DNA from: Mycobacterium sp. D16Q14
Lineage (GTDB): Bacteria; Actinomycetota; Actinomycetes; Mycobacteriales; Mycobacteriaceae
Assembly (NCBI GenBank): GCA_002013415.1
Contig: MAEX01000008.1
Location: 62,001 to 126,000 of the forward strand
Reading direction: 5' to 3'
Length of the DNA: 64,000 nucleotides
Both the position numbers and the translations under genes were made by a program. Below are positions 46,031-56,713 of the stretch, piece after piece; the stretch's first letter is position 1, and every line of letters starts with the position of its first letter. Below the pieces are notes generated by a model, which worked only from the letters and a program-made list of their open reading frames with translations, searched no databases and had not been told where the DNA came from.

Positions 46031-46840
46031 ATGATCACCGTCACCACCATCAACGTCAATGGCATTCGTGCCGCCGTCAAGGAGCGATCCGCCGAGAACC
46101 GGGGGCTGCTGCCCTGGCTGGAGCAGACGACCGCCGACATCGTGTGCCTGCAGGAGGTACGTGCGGAGGACGAGCAGCTTCACGAGGCGCTGGCCCCGGC
46201 ACTCGCCGCGGGGTGGCACGTGGTGAACGCCTCGTCGAGCGTGAAGGGGCGCAACGGCGTCGGCATCCTCAGCCGAGTCCCGGCCGCCTCCACCAAGGCG
46301 ACGCTGGACGCCGACGGCGGCGAATTCGACGAGGCCGGCCGGTACCTGGAGGCCCAGATCGGCGATCTCACGGTGGCGAGCATCTACCTGCCCACTGGAG
46401 AAGCCGGTACGGAGCGCCAGGAGGAGAAGGAGCGCTTCATGGCGGCGGTGGGTACCAGAATGGCCACGCTGGCGGGCAGTGGGCGCGACGTGGTGATCTG
46501 CGGCGACTGGAACATCGGGCACACCGAGCGAGACATCAAGGCGTGGAAGGCGAACCAAAAGAAGGCGGGCTTCCTGCCCCAGGAGCGGGCCTGGGTCGGC
46601 TCGCTGCTGGAGGCCGGATGGGTCGACAGCTTCCGGCAGCTGCATCCCGATGTCGACGGACCGTACAGCTGGTGGTCGTGGCGGGGTAAGGCCTTCGACA
46701 ATGACGCGGGCTGGCGCATCGACTATCACCTTGCCACTTCCGATCTGGGGCGACGTGCGCACACGGCACGGGTCGAGCGCGCGGACGCCTACGCACTGCG
46801 CTGGTCCGACCACGCGCCGGTGACGGTCGAATACCGATGA
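46031..46840 (+). CDS. xth: exodeoxyribonuclease III / AP endonuclease family protein
   Basis: A 269-residue endonuclease/exonuclease/phosphatase-fold protein of the ExoIII type. Motifs are TTINVNGIRAAVKER, CLQEVRAEDEQL with the metal Glu, NGVGILSR, GDWNIGHTERDIKAWKANQKKAGFLPQERAW with catalytic Asp and Asn, and WRIDYHLATSD and SDHAPVTVEYR with the final Asp-His pair. It would incise abasic sites in base excision repair. ATG 46031 was chosen because the fold begins there. Mycobacteria have another Xth paralogue elsewhere, so redundancy is likely. Confidence 0.92.
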   Translation: MITVTTINVNGIRAAVKERSAENRGLLPWLEQTTADIVCLQEVRAEDEQLHEALAPALAAGWHVVNASSSVKGRNGVGILSRVPAASTKATLDADGGEFDEAGRYLEAQIGDLTVASIYLPTGEAGTERQEEKERFMAAVGTRMATLAGSGRDVVICGDWNIGHTERDIKAWKANQKKAGFLPQERAWVGSLLEAGWVDSFRQLHPDVDGPYSWWSWRGKAFDNDAGWRIDYHLATSDLGRRAHTARVERADAYALRWSDHAPVTVEYR

Positions 46841-47926
<1,086 letters not shown>

Positions 47927-47945
47927 CGAAGAACAGAGGCGGTGA

Positions 47946-48974
47946 GTGGTGGCCGAAGACGACAAGCCCGGGATTCTCGACCGCTATCGTGCACGGTTTC
48001 CCTGGTTCGATCACATCATGCGCATGCAGGAGCGCTACCAGAAGGTAAACGGCAACTTCTACGCCGCGGGAATCACATATTTCACGGTTTTTGCGCTGTT
48101 CCCTCTCATGATGGTCGGCTTCGCGGTCATGGGCTTTGTGTTGTCCAGGCGCCCGGACACGATTGCGGAGCTACGTGGCCGGATCAGCGGGGCGATCTCC
48201 GGCGCGGTGGGCAATCAGCTAATCGATCTGATGGATACAGCCATTGCCTCGCGTACCAGCCTGGGTATCGCAGGTCTTGCGACCGCGGCGTGGGCCGGGC
48301 TGGGGTGGATGGCCAATGTGCGTGCGGCGCTCAGCGCCATGTGGGAGCAGCCCAACGACTCCGACGGATTCGTGAGGGGCAAGCTGTCGGACTTGGTGGC
48401 CTTGGGCTCAACCTTCGTGGCGCTGGCCCTCACCATTGCGGTCACGGTCGTCGGTAACGAGAAAACCATCCTGCGAATACTCGGCTGGGTGGGGCTGCAT
48501 GACGTCTCCATACCGGCGGTCCTGCTCAAAGTCGTCACGATCGCGATAGCGACGGTGTTGTCGTGGGCGTTGTTCACCTGGATGATCGCGCGGCTGCCGA
48601 GGGAGCGGCTGCCGTTTTCGAGTGCTGTGCGGGCCGGGCTCATCGCGGCGATCGGTTTCGAGCTGTTCAAACAGGTCGCCTCGATCTACCTGAGCGTGAT
48701 CATGCATGGCCCGGCGGGCTCCACGTTTGGTCCGGTGCTCGGCATCATGGTGTTCGCCTACATCACGGCCCGCCTGCTGTTGTATGCCACCGCGTGGGCG
48801 GCCACATCCGATGCGAACCGGTCATTCGTGTATGTGCCGCCGCCCAACCCGGTGGTGATCACCACGCGGGTCGAGACCGTCGAGCGGCCCTCGAAGCTGG
48901 GGGTTATCGCCGCCTTTGGGGCAGGAGCTCTTGGCGCGCTGGGTATTTCGTGGCTAGGCCGCGGCGGTGACTAA
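47946..48974 (+). CDS. YhjD/YihY/BrkB family inner membrane protein
   Basis: A 342-residue protein with six predicted transmembrane helices: NGNFYAAGITYFTVFALFPLMMVGFAVMGFVL, GIAGLATAAWAGLGWMANVRAALSAMW, VALGSTFVALALTIAVTVVGN, VVTIAIATVLSWALFTWMIARL, AGLIAAIGFELFKQVASIYL, and ITARLLLYATAWAATS. This is the YihY/virulence factor BrkB pattern; M. tuberculosis Rv3335c follows trpS in the same way. The family has been proposed to move lipid-linked molecules (YhjD in E. coli LPS), but the substrate here is unknown. GTG 47946 and GTG 47949 are adjacent start options. Confidence 0.9.
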   Translation: MVAEDDKPGILDRYRARFPWFDHIMRMQERYQKVNGNFYAAGITYFTVFALFPLMMVGFAVMGFVLSRRPDTIAELRGRISGAISGAVGNQLIDLMDTAIASRTSLGIAGLATAAWAGLGWMANVRAALSAMWEQPNDSDGFVRGKLSDLVALGSTFVALALTIAVTVVGNEKTILRILGWVGLHDVSIPAVLLKVVTIAIATVLSWALFTWMIARLPRERLPFSSAVRAGLIAAIGFELFKQVASIYLSVIMHGPAGSTFGPVLGIMVFAYITARLLLYATAWAATSDANRSFVYVPPPNPVVITTRVETVERPSKLGVIAAFGAGALGALGISWLGRGGD

Positions 48975-49003
48975 GGCCGTCAACTAAGGCTGGTAAATAG
49001 GGC

Positions 49004-50290
49004 CTAGGCCTGGCGGCGGTTGAGTGATCTCGCCGCGAGGATGAGTCCGAAGACGATCATCGCGCCGATGATGGTCACGCCCACCCGGACGGGGACGCTG
49101 TTCACCGCGTCGGCGCTGAGGCCGGCCGCTTGGGGAGTGGCCGCGTTATCGGCATGCGGCTTGGTCAGCAGCGATGGGTCGGGGTCGACGAGCTTGCCGA
49201 TCGAGGCGTCGCGTGGGGTCGAGAACCCGTAGTCGAGCAGATGGGCCGCCTGCTCCCACGGTGCAATCGGAAGACGCGTGCCGCGCAGCATGGTGACGAC
49301 CAAGCGCCGGCCGTCGCGTTCGGCTGCGCCGACGAAGGTCTGTTGCGCATCATCGGTGTATCCGGTCTTCCCGCCGAGCGCACCGGGGTAGTTGTAGAGC
49401 AACCGGTTGTCGTTCGTCATCTCGTAGGACGGATGGTCGTCGTGCTCGCCGGGTTTCGCAGGGTGGCCCGGGAACGTCGCCTTCGGTGCCGACACCAGAT
49501 CGGCGAAGGTGGGGTCCGCGAACGCGTACTTGTAGAACAGCCCCAGGTCGTAGGCCGAGGTGCTCATGCCGGGACCATCGAGACCCGAGGGAGTCGCCAC
49601 CCGGGTGTCTCGCGCGCCGAGTTTCTGCGCCATGTCGTTGAGCTTGGCGACGGTCTCATTCATGCCGCCGAGCTGGACGGCCAGTGCGTGTGCGGCGTCG
49701 TTGCCCGAGTTCATGAGCAGACCGGTGAGCAGTTGCCGGACGGTGTAGGTGCCGCCGACGTCGACGCCGACCCTGGTGCCCTCGCTGTTCGCGTCGTCCT
49801 GGGTTCCCACTACCGCCTGGTTGAGGTTCAGGTTGTTGATGGCATCCATCGCGATCAGCACCTTGATGACACTGGCGGGTCGGTGCCGGGCGTGGGGGTC
49901 CTTGGCGGCCACCACATTTCCTGTGTTCAGGTCGGCGATAAGCCAGGACTCCGCGGAAATATCGTTGGGGATGGGCCCGGCACCGTCCGGGGTAATCACA
50001 TCGCAGCTCCCGAGCATCTCGCCGCCGATGGGCTTGGCGGGCACCGGGAGCGGTGCGGGTGGATCTCCGCCTGCCTTGGGTACCTCGGAGGTGTCGACCG
50101 CCGGAGGCGTGACGACCTTATAGGGGCACCCGCTGGTATCCGGCGGCGTGAATCCGGGTTCGGCGGCGGCAAGCGGTGTGCTTAAAGGGAAGGTGGCGAC
50201 GATCAGCCCGGCGGCGGTGGCCGCGGCGAGGCGCGTCGCGGCGGTCCGCAGCGACAGGCGGCGATCGGGCGCAGAAATCCAGGTGGTCAT
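49004..50290 (-). CDS. dacB1: D-alanyl-D-alanine carboxypeptidase DacB1
   Basis: A 428-residue low-molecular-weight penicillin-binding protein that trims the terminal D-Ala of muropeptides. The S-x-x-K motif is [14 protein letters not shown]-x-N is [13 protein letters not shown], and K-T-G is [13 protein letters not shown]. An N-terminal signal peptide ([24 protein letters not shown]) sends it across the membrane and a C-terminal helix ([23 protein letters not shown]) anchors it. ATG 50290 was chosen because the upstream open frame lacks similarity. It corresponds to Rv3330. Confidence 0.94.
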   Translation of the reverse strand: MTTWISAPDRRLSLRTAATRLAAATAAGLIVATFPLSTPLAAAEPGFTPPDTSGCPYKVVTPPAVDTSEVPKAGGDPPAPLPVPAKPIGGEMLGSCDVITPDGAGPIPNDISAESWLIADLNTGNVVAAKDPHARHRPASVIKVLIAMDAINNLNLNQAVVGTQDDANSEGTRVGVDVGGTYTVRQLLTGLLMNSGNDAAHALAVQLGGMNETVAKLNDMAQKLGARDTRVATPSGLDGPGMSTSAYDLGLFYKYAFADPTFADLVSAPKATFPGHPAKPGEHDDHPSYEMTNDNRLLYNYPGALGGKTGYTDDAQQTFVGAAERDGRRLVVTMLRGTRLPIAPWEQAAHLLDYGFSTPRDASIGKLVDPDPSLLTKPHADNAATPQAAGLSADAVNSVPVRVGVTIIGAMIVFGLILAARSLNRRQA

Positions 50291-50366
50291 CGCCTTGCCA
50301 CAGTAAGTGAACACCACCCTGAACTGGGGGATGTTACGCCTGTGTCGGATGTGACTTATCGGCCTA

Positions 50367-51377
50367 CTACGTAGACGGTGCGATATCGGCCAGGCTGAGG
50401 TGACCGACGGCCGACGACCCAATGCAACCCAACCAGAGACGGCCGCCGGATTCGACGACACCGGTGGTGGTCTGCAGGCCCGGGTTACGGCCGCGGATGT
50501 TCGCTACCGCTGCTCCGGTGTCCGGATGGAACGCGACAACCCAGGCATCGGCGGTGACAGCGGGCTGAATCGATTCGGGTAGTTGCCAGATGAGCTTCCG
50601 CAGTATCGGTGCGCGCGGCACCAGTGCCTCCAGCGCGGCATTTCGCGGCCCCGCCATCGCCACCCAGATCCGGCCGTCGGAGCCGGTGCTCATGTTGTCG
50701 GGCATGCACGGCAGTTCCTCGGCGAGCCGTGATGTCTCGCCCTGCCCGATACCCGACAGTTTGATCGTGCTCAGGCGGCGCCCAATGGTCTCGGCGTACA
50801 CCAACCGGGATTCGTCGGCGGTCAGGGTGACCCCATTGGTGAAGTACAGGCCGTCGGCGATCGTGGTGACGGTTCCGTCGGTGTCGCGGCGAAACACCCG
50901 GCCGGTGCCTCGCCCTTCGATGGCCGCCGCCCGGTACTCCTCGAACGGGAAACGCGCCGTCGACTCGCTGAAATAGATTGTCCCATCGGATGCTTCGGTG
51001 ACATTCGAGCAGAAGATCAGTGGCGGTCCATCAACCTTGGTGACAAGTGGCTCGATATCCGCAGAGGCCGGATCGAGCGCCAGCAGCTTGTCGCGGCTGC
51101 AGATCAGCACGCGTCCATCGCGCGCGATATGCAGGCCCAAGGGTGGGTGCTCAGTGGTTGCGACATGCGTGATCTCGGCACCGTCGGGCGAGATGCGGAG
51201 AATCTTTCCATCCACCACACCGGCCCAGATGTTGCCCGCTGCATCGGCCACGACATCCTCGGGACCGTGACCGGGGACCGGCACCACCGTCAGTGAGGGC
51301 AGGGGCTGCGGGTTCAGGGATAGCGCCCGTACTCCGGGCGGCTGCCAGCGGACGGGATCGATCGACGGCTTGGCCAT
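50367..51377 (-). CDS. SMP-30/gluconolactonase or strictosidine synthase-like beta-propeller
   Basis: A 336-residue six-bladed propeller protein. Blade-forming segments include [92 protein letters not shown] and [23 protein letters not shown], with conserved Asn and Asp residues that bind the metal in this fold. Members hydrolyse lactones or organophosphates. No signal peptide is evident. It is divergent from sigJ. Confidence 0.85.
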   Translation of the reverse strand: MAKPSIDPVRWQPPGVRALSLNPQPLPSLTVVPVPGHGPEDVVADAAGNIWAGVVDGKILRISPDGAEITHVATTEHPPLGLHIARDGRVLICSRDKLLALDPASADIEPLVTKVDGPPLIFCSNVTEASDGTIYFSESTARFPFEEYRAAAIEGRGTGRVFRRDTDGTVTTIADGLYFTNGVTLTADESRLVYAETIGRRLSTIKLSGIGQGETSRLAEELPCMPDNMSTGSDGRIWVAMAGPRNAALEALVPRAPILRKLIWQLPESIQPAVTADAWVVAFHPDTGAAVANIRGRNPGLQTTTGVVESGGRLWLGCIGSSAVGHLSLADIAPST

Positions 51378-51410
51378 GGGCTCACCCTATTGCAGGCATA
51401 CCCTGAAGTG

Positions 51411-52319
51411 ATGGCAGTTCCGGTTCGTGATCGCACCGACGAATTCGAGGCGCTGCGCCCGAGACTGCAGGCGGTGTCCTATCGGCTCACCGGCAGCGTT
51501 GCCGACGCCGAGGACATCGTCCAGGACGCCTGGCTGCGCCTGCACTCCGCGACCGCCGAGATCGAGGACTTGCCGGCGTGGCTGACCACCGTGGTCTCCC
51601 GGCTGGGATTGGACCTGCTGCGATCCGCCACCTATCGCAGGGAAACCTATGTGGGGGAGTGGCTTCCGGAGCCGGTGGTCACCGGTCTGGACGGCAATGA
51701 TCCGCTGGCCGCGCTGGTGGCCAGTGAGGATGCGCGTTTTGCGGCCATGGTGGTGCTAGACCGCCTGGCGCCGGATCAGCGTGTCGCGTTTGTCTTGCAC
51801 GACGGATTCGCGGTGCCGTTCAAGCAGATTGCCGAGATTCTCGGCATCAGCGACGCGGCGGCGCGGCAACTCGCCTCGCGTGCGCGCCGGGCGGTGACGG
51901 CGGCCCCGGAACCGGTGCCCGATGCCGAGCACAACGAGGTGGTCGGCAAGCTGCTCGAGGCCCTCATGTCGGGCAGTCTGGAAGTCGTTGTCCGACTGCT
52001 ACATCCGGACGTGACGATGACGGGGGATTCCAACGGCAAGGCGCCCACCGCCGTCCGGGTCATCCATGGCCCCGACAAGGTGGCCCGTTTCCTGCTGGGC
52101 TTGCTGGACCGTTACGGCCCACAGATGATGCAGGCCATCAATCCGGCGTTGGTGAATGGGCAGTTCGGCATGTATCTGACCGAGACAGACACCGACCCGG
52201 ACTTCAGGCCAGTGCTGCCCCGTGTCAGCGGCTACACGGTGCAGGACGGCAAGGTGCTGGCAGTCTGGGACGTCAGCAATCCCGACAAATTCACCGGCAC
52301 ACCGCTGCGTAGCGGCTAG
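51411..52319 (+). CDS. sigJ: ECF41-type RNA polymerase sigma factor SigJ
   Basis: A 302-residue ECF sigma factor with a C-terminal SnoaL-like domain. Sigma region 2 is in LRPRLQAVSYRLTGSVADAEDIVQDAWLRLHSA and region 4 in [47 protein letters not shown]. The extra domain carries GDSNGKAPTAVRVIHGPDKVARF (in place of the DGGGK motif) and the SNPDKF end, the NPDKL motif of the ECF41 group. That domain modulates the sigma factor's own activity. ATG 51411 is used; GTG 51408 is an alternative. It overlaps the stop of a convergent carboxymuconolactone decarboxylase gene. Confidence 0.93.
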   Translation: MAVPVRDRTDEFEALRPRLQAVSYRLTGSVADAEDIVQDAWLRLHSATAEIEDLPAWLTTVVSRLGLDLLRSATYRRETYVGEWLPEPVVTGLDGNDPLAALVASEDARFAAMVVLDRLAPDQRVAFVLHDGFAVPFKQIAEILGISDAAARQLASRARRAVTAAPEPVPDAEHNEVVGKLLEALMSGSLEVVVRLLHPDVTMTGDSNGKAPTAVRVIHGPDKVARFLLGLLDRYGPQMMQAINPALVNGQFGMYLTETDTDPDFRPVLPRVSGYTVQDGKVLAVWDVSNPDKFTGTPLRSG

Positions 52320-52927
52320 GCGTCCAGGGAGTCCTGGGAAGTCGCCCACGGAACCCGGCAGGCATCGCCGGAATTGAAGCCCTGCTCGGTGATTCCGAGC
52401 GCCGCGTAGGTGCGGGCACGCATGTTCTCGACGCCGATCTGATAGGTCAGCTCGATCACTCCGGCGTCGCCGAACCGCCGCCGCAGGTCCTCGACCTGTT
52501 CGTCGGTGATGTCGTGTGGATTGCCGGTCATCGCGTCGGCGTATGCGATGGCGGCACGCTCGTCGTCGGTGAATAGAGGGGACGTCGCATATCCCTCTAC
52601 GGCCTTGAGGCGCTCGACGTCCAAGCCGTCGAGCCGCTGCAGCATGGAGCCGAAGTCGACGCACCAGGAGCAGCCCACCGTACGGGCGGTCCAGAACACC
52701 GCGAGTTCACGGACGCTCACCGGTAACACACGCGAGGCGCTGCTCAGCATCTGCTCGTGCATCGCGGCCGCGACCATCAGCTTGCGGTGGTGCGCGATGA
52801 CCGTAAACGGCTCGGGCACTTGGCCGTATCGCCGTTTGGCGACCCGGTACATGATGCGGGTGAGCAGTGAGGCGTGGTGCGGGGCAACGGGCTCGATGCG
52901 TGTTGTTGTGCGTGGTGTTTCAGTCAT
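52316..52927 (-). CDS. carboxymuconolactone decarboxylase (AhpD-like) family protein
   Basis: A 203-residue helical protein with the CMD/AhpD redox motif CSWC at about residue 92 (ARTVGCSWCVDFGSML), a downstream region with YATSPLFTDDERAAIAYADAMT and a terminal ENMRARTYAALGITEQGF. Genes of this kind are the usual genomic partner of ECF41 sigma factors, and here it converges on sigJ with a 4-base overlap of the stops. It may be the SigJ target, acting as an alkylhydroperoxidase-like or decarboxylase protein. Confidence 0.9.
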   Translation of the reverse strand: MTETPRTTTRIEPVAPHHASLLTRIMYRVAKRRYGQVPEPFTVIAHHRKLMVAAAMHEQMLSSASRVLPVSVRELAVFWTARTVGCSWCVDFGSMLQRLDGLDVERLKAVEGYATSPLFTDDERAAIAYADAMTGNPHDITDEQVEDLRRRFGDAGVIELTYQIGVENMRARTYAALGITEQGFNSGDACRVPWATSQDSLDA

Positions 52928-52988
52928 ACCCGTAGGACGAGACAGCCCGCAGATGTGTGACAGGGGCCGTGTAGATAGATCGAACCGG

Positions 52989-53771
52989 CTAGCGCGCGAA
53001 CATCAGTGCGCGCTTGACTTCCTGGATCGCCTTGGTGACCTCGATACCGCGCGGGCAGGCGTCCGTGCAGTTGAACGTGGTGCGGCAGCGCCACACTCCG
53101 TCGACGTCATTGAGGATGTCCAGGCGTTCTGCGGCAGCCTCGTCGCGGCTGTCGAAGATGAACCGGTGCGCGTTGACGATCGCCGCGGGGCCGAAGTAGC
53201 TTCCGTCGCTCCAGAACACCGGGCAGCTGGTGGTGCAGCAGGCGCACAGGATGCACTTGGTGGTGTCATCGAAGCGCGCGCGGTCGGTCTGGCTCTGGAT
53301 GTATTCGCGTGTCGGCTGGTTGCCGCTGGTGATCATGTACGGCTTCACGGCGCGGAACGCATCGAAGAAGGGCTCCATGTTGACCACGAGGTCCTTTTCC
53401 ACGGGGAGACCGCGGATCGGCTCGATGGTGATGGTGAGCATCTTCTTGGGTTTCTTGGGCAGCAGATCGCGCATCAGGACCTTGCAGGCTAGCCGGTTCA
53501 CGCCGTTGATCCGCATGGCATCCGAGCCGCACACGCCGTGTGCGCAGGAGCGGCGGAAGGTCAGCGTGCCGTCCAGGTAGCCCTTTACGTACAGCAGCAG
53601 ATTCAGCAGCCGGTCCGTCGGCAGGCACGGCACGCGGAAGCTCTGCCACCCGGCGGCGTCCGGATCCTCGGGGTTGAAGCGCTGAATCTTGAGTTCCACC
53701 ATGACCGCGCCCTCGGGGATCGGCGGCAGCGGCGGGTCGCCTGCTTCGGCTTTCTCGATAACCGCAGTCAT
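52989..53771 (-). CDS. sdhB: succinate dehydrogenase iron-sulfur subunit SdhB
   Basis: A 260-residue Fe-S subunit with all three clusters visible: the [2Fe-2S] ligands in RRSCAHGVCGSDAMRINGVNRLAC, and the [4Fe-4S]/[3Fe-4S] ligands in CILCACCTTSCP and CRTTFNCTDACPRGI. It passes electrons from SdhA to the membrane anchor. ATG 53771 is chosen since the preceding in-frame ORF overlaps sdhA. It is the last gene of sdhC-sdhD-sdhA-sdhB, one base after the sdhA stop. Confidence 0.96.
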   Translation of the reverse strand: MTAVIEKAEAGDPPLPPIPEGAVMVELKIQRFNPEDPDAAGWQSFRVPCLPTDRLLNLLLYVKGYLDGTLTFRRSCAHGVCGSDAMRINGVNRLACKVLMRDLLPKKPKKMLTITIEPIRGLPVEKDLVVNMEPFFDAFRAVKPYMITSGNQPTREYIQSQTDRARFDDTTKCILCACCTTSCPVFWSDGSYFGPAAIVNAHRFIFDSRDEAAAERLDILNDVDGVWRCRTTFNCTDACPRGIEVTKAIQEVKRALMFAR

Positions 53772-53772
53772 C

Positions 53773-55539
53773 TCAGTACTTCCGTTCCATCGGCTCGTAC
53801 CGGGTCTGGACGACGGGCTTGTAGTCCAGCCGGATGTCGGACAGCAGCTCGGCACCCTGCTTGTACGCCATGGTGTGTCGCATGTAGTTGGTGTCGTCGC
53901 GGTTCGGGTAGTCCTCGCGGGCGTGGCCGCCGCGGGATTCCTTGCGGTTGAGCGCGCCGACCACGGTCACCTCGGCGAGTTCGAGCAGGAAGCCCAGCTC
54001 GATGGCCTCGAGCAGATCGCTGTTGTAGCGCTTGCCCTTGTCGTGCACCGTGATTCGGCTATACCGCTCCTTGAGGCGGTGAATGTCCTGCAACGCCTGC
54101 TTGAGCGTTTCTTCGGTGCGGAACACCGCGGCGTTGTTGTCCATCGACTGCTGCAGCTCGGTACGGATGTCGGCAACCCGCTCGTCGCCGTGCTCGGACA
54201 GCACGTCCGCTACCCAGTCGGTGACCATCGTGGCCGGGTTCTCCGGCAGTTCGACGAAGTCGTGGGCTTCGGCGTACTCGGCCGCGGCGATACCCGCCCG
54301 GCGACCGAACACGTTGATGTCCAACAGCGAGTTGGTGCCCAACCGGTTGGCGCCATGCACCGATACGCAGGCGCACTCGCCGGCCGCATACAGACCGGGG
54401 ACAACGTTGTCGTTGTCGCGCAGCACCTGTCCCTTGATGTTGGTCGGGATGCCGCCCATGACGTAGTGACAGGTCGGGTAGACCGGAACCAGTTCGGTGA
54501 CCGGGTCGACGCCCAGGTACGTGCGGGCGAATTCGGTGATGTCCGGCAGCTTCGCTTCCAGGACGTCGGCGCCGAGGTGACGCACGTCGATGTAGACGTA
54601 GTCCTTGTTCGGTCCGGCGCCACGGCCCTCGAGCACCTCGAGAACCATTGACCGCGCGACGATGTCGCGGGGTGCCAGGTCGACGATGGTGGGGGCGTAG
54701 CGCTCCATGAAGCGTTCACCGTCGGCGTTGAGCAGACGACCGCCCTCACCGCGCACTGCCTCGGAGATCAGGATGCCCAGACCGGCAAGGCCTGTCGGGT
54801 GGAACTGGTGGAACTCCATGTCCTCCAGCGGCAGTCCCTTGCGGAACACGATGCCCAGGCCGTCGCCGGTCAGGGTGTGCGCGTTGGAAGTGGTCTTGTA
54901 CATGCGGCCCGAACCACCGGTGGCGAAAACGATTGCCTTGGCGTGGAACACATGGATGTCGCCGGTTGCGAGCTCGTAGGCGACGATGCCGGTGGCTACC
55001 GGGCCGTTGGGCGTCTCGGTGAGCACGACATCCAGCGCGTAGAACTCGTTGAAGAACTCGACATCATGCTTGACGCAGTTTTGGTACAGCGTCTGCAGGA
55101 TCATGTGGCCGGTGCGGTCCGCGGCGTAGCAGGCCCGGCGCACCGGCGCCTTACCGTGGTCGCGAGTGTGACCACCGAAGCGGCGCTGGTCGATTCGGCC
55201 CTGGGGCGTCCGGTTGAACGGCATGCCCATCTTCTCGAGGTCGAGGACGGCGTCGATGGCCTCCTTGCACATGATCTCCACGGCGTCCTGGTCGGCGAGA
55301 TAGTCGCCGCCCTTGACGGTGTCGAAGGTGTGCCACTCCCAGTTGTCTTCCTCGACATTGGCGAGCGCGGCGCACATGCCGCCCTGGGCGGCGCCGGTGT
55401 GACTACGTGTCGGGTACAGCTTGGTCAATACCGCCGTACGAACGCGAGGTCCGGCCTCCACGGCGGCGCGCATACCCGCGCCGCCCGCGCCGACGATGAC
55501 GACGTCGTACCGATGTTCCTGAATGATGGGGGAACCCAT
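53773..55539 (-). CDS. sdhA: succinate dehydrogenase flavoprotein subunit SdhA
   Basis: A 588-residue FAD subunit oxidising succinate to fumarate. The FAD motif is DVVIVGAGGAGMRAAVEAG at residues 10-28, the covalent FAD His is in TRSHTGAAQGGM, and the active site shows HPTGLAG, RGEGGRLLNADGERFMERY and later HGANRLGTNSLLDINVFGRRAG. It ends with the usual ARPSRKY-type YEPMERKY tail. ATG 55539 fits the family length. It is 13 bases downstream of sdhD. Confidence 0.97.
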   Translation of the reverse strand: MGSPIIQEHRYDVVIVGAGGAGMRAAVEAGPRVRTAVLTKLYPTRSHTGAAQGGMCAALANVEEDNWEWHTFDTVKGGDYLADQDAVEIMCKEAIDAVLDLEKMGMPFNRTPQGRIDQRRFGGHTRDHGKAPVRRACYAADRTGHMILQTLYQNCVKHDVEFFNEFYALDVVLTETPNGPVATGIVAYELATGDIHVFHAKAIVFATGGSGRMYKTTSNAHTLTGDGLGIVFRKGLPLEDMEFHQFHPTGLAGLGILISEAVRGEGGRLLNADGERFMERYAPTIVDLAPRDIVARSMVLEVLEGRGAGPNKDYVYIDVRHLGADVLEAKLPDITEFARTYLGVDPVTELVPVYPTCHYVMGGIPTNIKGQVLRDNDNVVPGLYAAGECACVSVHGANRLGTNSLLDINVFGRRAGIAAAEYAEAHDFVELPENPATMVTDWVADVLSEHGDERVADIRTELQQSMDNNAAVFRTEETLKQALQDIHRLKERYSRITVHDKGKRYNSDLLEAIELGFLLELAEVTVVGALNRKESRGGHAREDYPNRDDTNYMRHTMAYKQGAELLSDIRLDYKPVVQTRYEPMERKY

Positions 55540-55552
55540 AGTGAAAAAGCCC

Positions 55553-56035
55553 CTAACCGATGTTCGGGTTGAAGGTCAGCAGGACGTACGTGCCGAGCAC
55601 AACCGTGAAGATGATCGACAGCGCCAGCAGGCAATTGAGCCAGAACCGGGTCGAATCCTTGCGGGTGTAATCGGCGATGATCGTGCGCATGCCATTACCG
55701 CCGTGCAGCTGCGCGAGCCACAGCATCGTCAGGTCCCAGGTCTGCCAGAACGGGCTTGCCCAGCGCTGCGCCACGAAGTTGAAGTCCAGGCGGTACACGC
55801 CGTTGTCCCACATCAGCATGATGAACAGGTGGCCGAGTGCCAGGAAGATCAGGACGACGCCCGACAGACGCATGAAGATCCACGCGTACTTCTCGAAGTT
55901 GGGCATGCCCGACCCGCGCCGGGGCGCGCGTGGATTGTCCAGCGCGGCGGGGCGGTCGTAGTTGCGCTCCATCACGGGAGCGAGGCGACCGCTGGCGCGA
56001 GTGCTCACATTGGGGCCGGTCTGAGGTGTTGTCAC
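55553..56035 (-). CDS. sdhD: succinate dehydrogenase membrane anchor subunit SdhD
   Basis: A 160-residue anchor with three transmembrane helices: WIFMRLSGVVLIFLALGHLFIML, WDLTMLWLAQLHGGNGMRTIIADY and FWLNCLLALSIIFTVVLGTYVLLTF. The His in LALGHLFI is a likely haem ligand or quinone-site residue. The N-terminal 40 residues are a hydrophilic extension. GTG 56035 overlaps the sdhC stop (GTGA); the frame is open upstream only as a shadow of sdhC. Confidence 0.92.
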   Translation of the reverse strand: MTTPQTGPNVSTRASGRLAPVMERNYDRPAALDNPRAPRRGSGMPNFEKYAWIFMRLSGVVLIFLALGHLFIMLMWDNGVYRLDFNFVAQRWASPFWQTWDLTMLWLAQLHGGNGMRTIIADYTRKDSTRFWLNCLLALSIIFTVVLGTYVLLTFNPNIG

Positions 56036-56454
56036 AGGAATCGCTCCGCCATGTGCATGAGAATCCGGGTTACCGCGGGAACCATCACCACAAACCAGGT
56101 GGCGCCGATGATCCACAGCATGACCCGCTGATAACGCGGGCCCTTTGACCAGAAATCGACGAGGATGACTCGGACACCATTGAGCGCGTGGTACAGGACC
56201 GCCGCTACCAGCCCGAGTTCCATCAGCCCGACGATCGGGGTCTTGTAGGTCTCGATCACCGAGTTGTACACCTCGGGGCTCACCCGTACGAGGGCAGTAT
56301 CCAAGACGTGAACAAAGAGGAAGAAGAAAATCGTGGCACCGGTAATGCGATGCAGGACCCAGGACCACATTCCTGGATCACCACGGTATAGCGATCGCTT
56401 GAGGCGATTACCTTCGCGGCCAGATGTGGCCGTATCGGGCGTCGCAGTCGTCAC
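56032..56454 (-). CDS. sdhC: succinate dehydrogenase cytochrome b556 subunit SdhC
   Basis: A 140-residue anchor subunit. The conserved LYRGDPGMWSWVLHRITGATIFFFLFVHVLDTAL holds the S-x-x-H-R-x-[ST]-G quinone-site pattern, and HVLDTAL carries the haem-axial His. Two more helices follow (IVGLMELGLVAAVLYHALNGVRVIL and VMLWIIGATWFVVMVPAVTRI). GTG 56454 was chosen because upstream in-frame sequence lacks similarity. First gene of the sdh operon, 259 bases from divergent cdd. Confidence 0.93.
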   Translation of the reverse strand: MTTATPDTATSGREGNRLKRSLYRGDPGMWSWVLHRITGATIFFFLFVHVLDTALVRVSPEVYNSVIETYKTPIVGLMELGLVAAVLYHALNGVRVILVDFWSKGPRYQRVMLWIIGATWFVVMVPAVTRILMHMAERFL

Positions 56455-56635
56455 GTGGGCCTCCAACACCAATGGTGGACTGGGGCCAAATGGCGCGGTC
56501 AATGGGGGCGTCCATGACGCGCAACCGATGGCCCAACGGTGGTCGGCGAACCGTCTCCCGAACTCTAAACCCATTCCGAGGTGGCGCCGAAATCGCGTGA
56601 GCACAGAAAAGTGCCGAAAAGCACCGTACTCCAAA

Positions 56636-56654
56636 GTAAGTTAGGTAAACCTTG
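56636..56654. promoter_or_regulatory. possible IdeR/DtxR-like iron box between sdhC and cdd
   Basis: By my count 13 of 19 bases match the IdeR consensus TTAGGTTAGGCTAACCTAA (core AGTTAGGTAAACCTT). It lies in the divergent promoter region, 182 bases upstream of sdhC and 60 bases upstream of cdd. Iron control of succinate dehydrogenase is known in other actinobacteria (DtxR in Corynebacterium), which makes the site plausible though unproven. Confidence 0.3.
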
Positions 56655-56713
56655 CACGAGCAAATGATGAGCCGACGCGACTTTCATAGGGCCGACAGGG
56701 AGGTTTTCCGATC

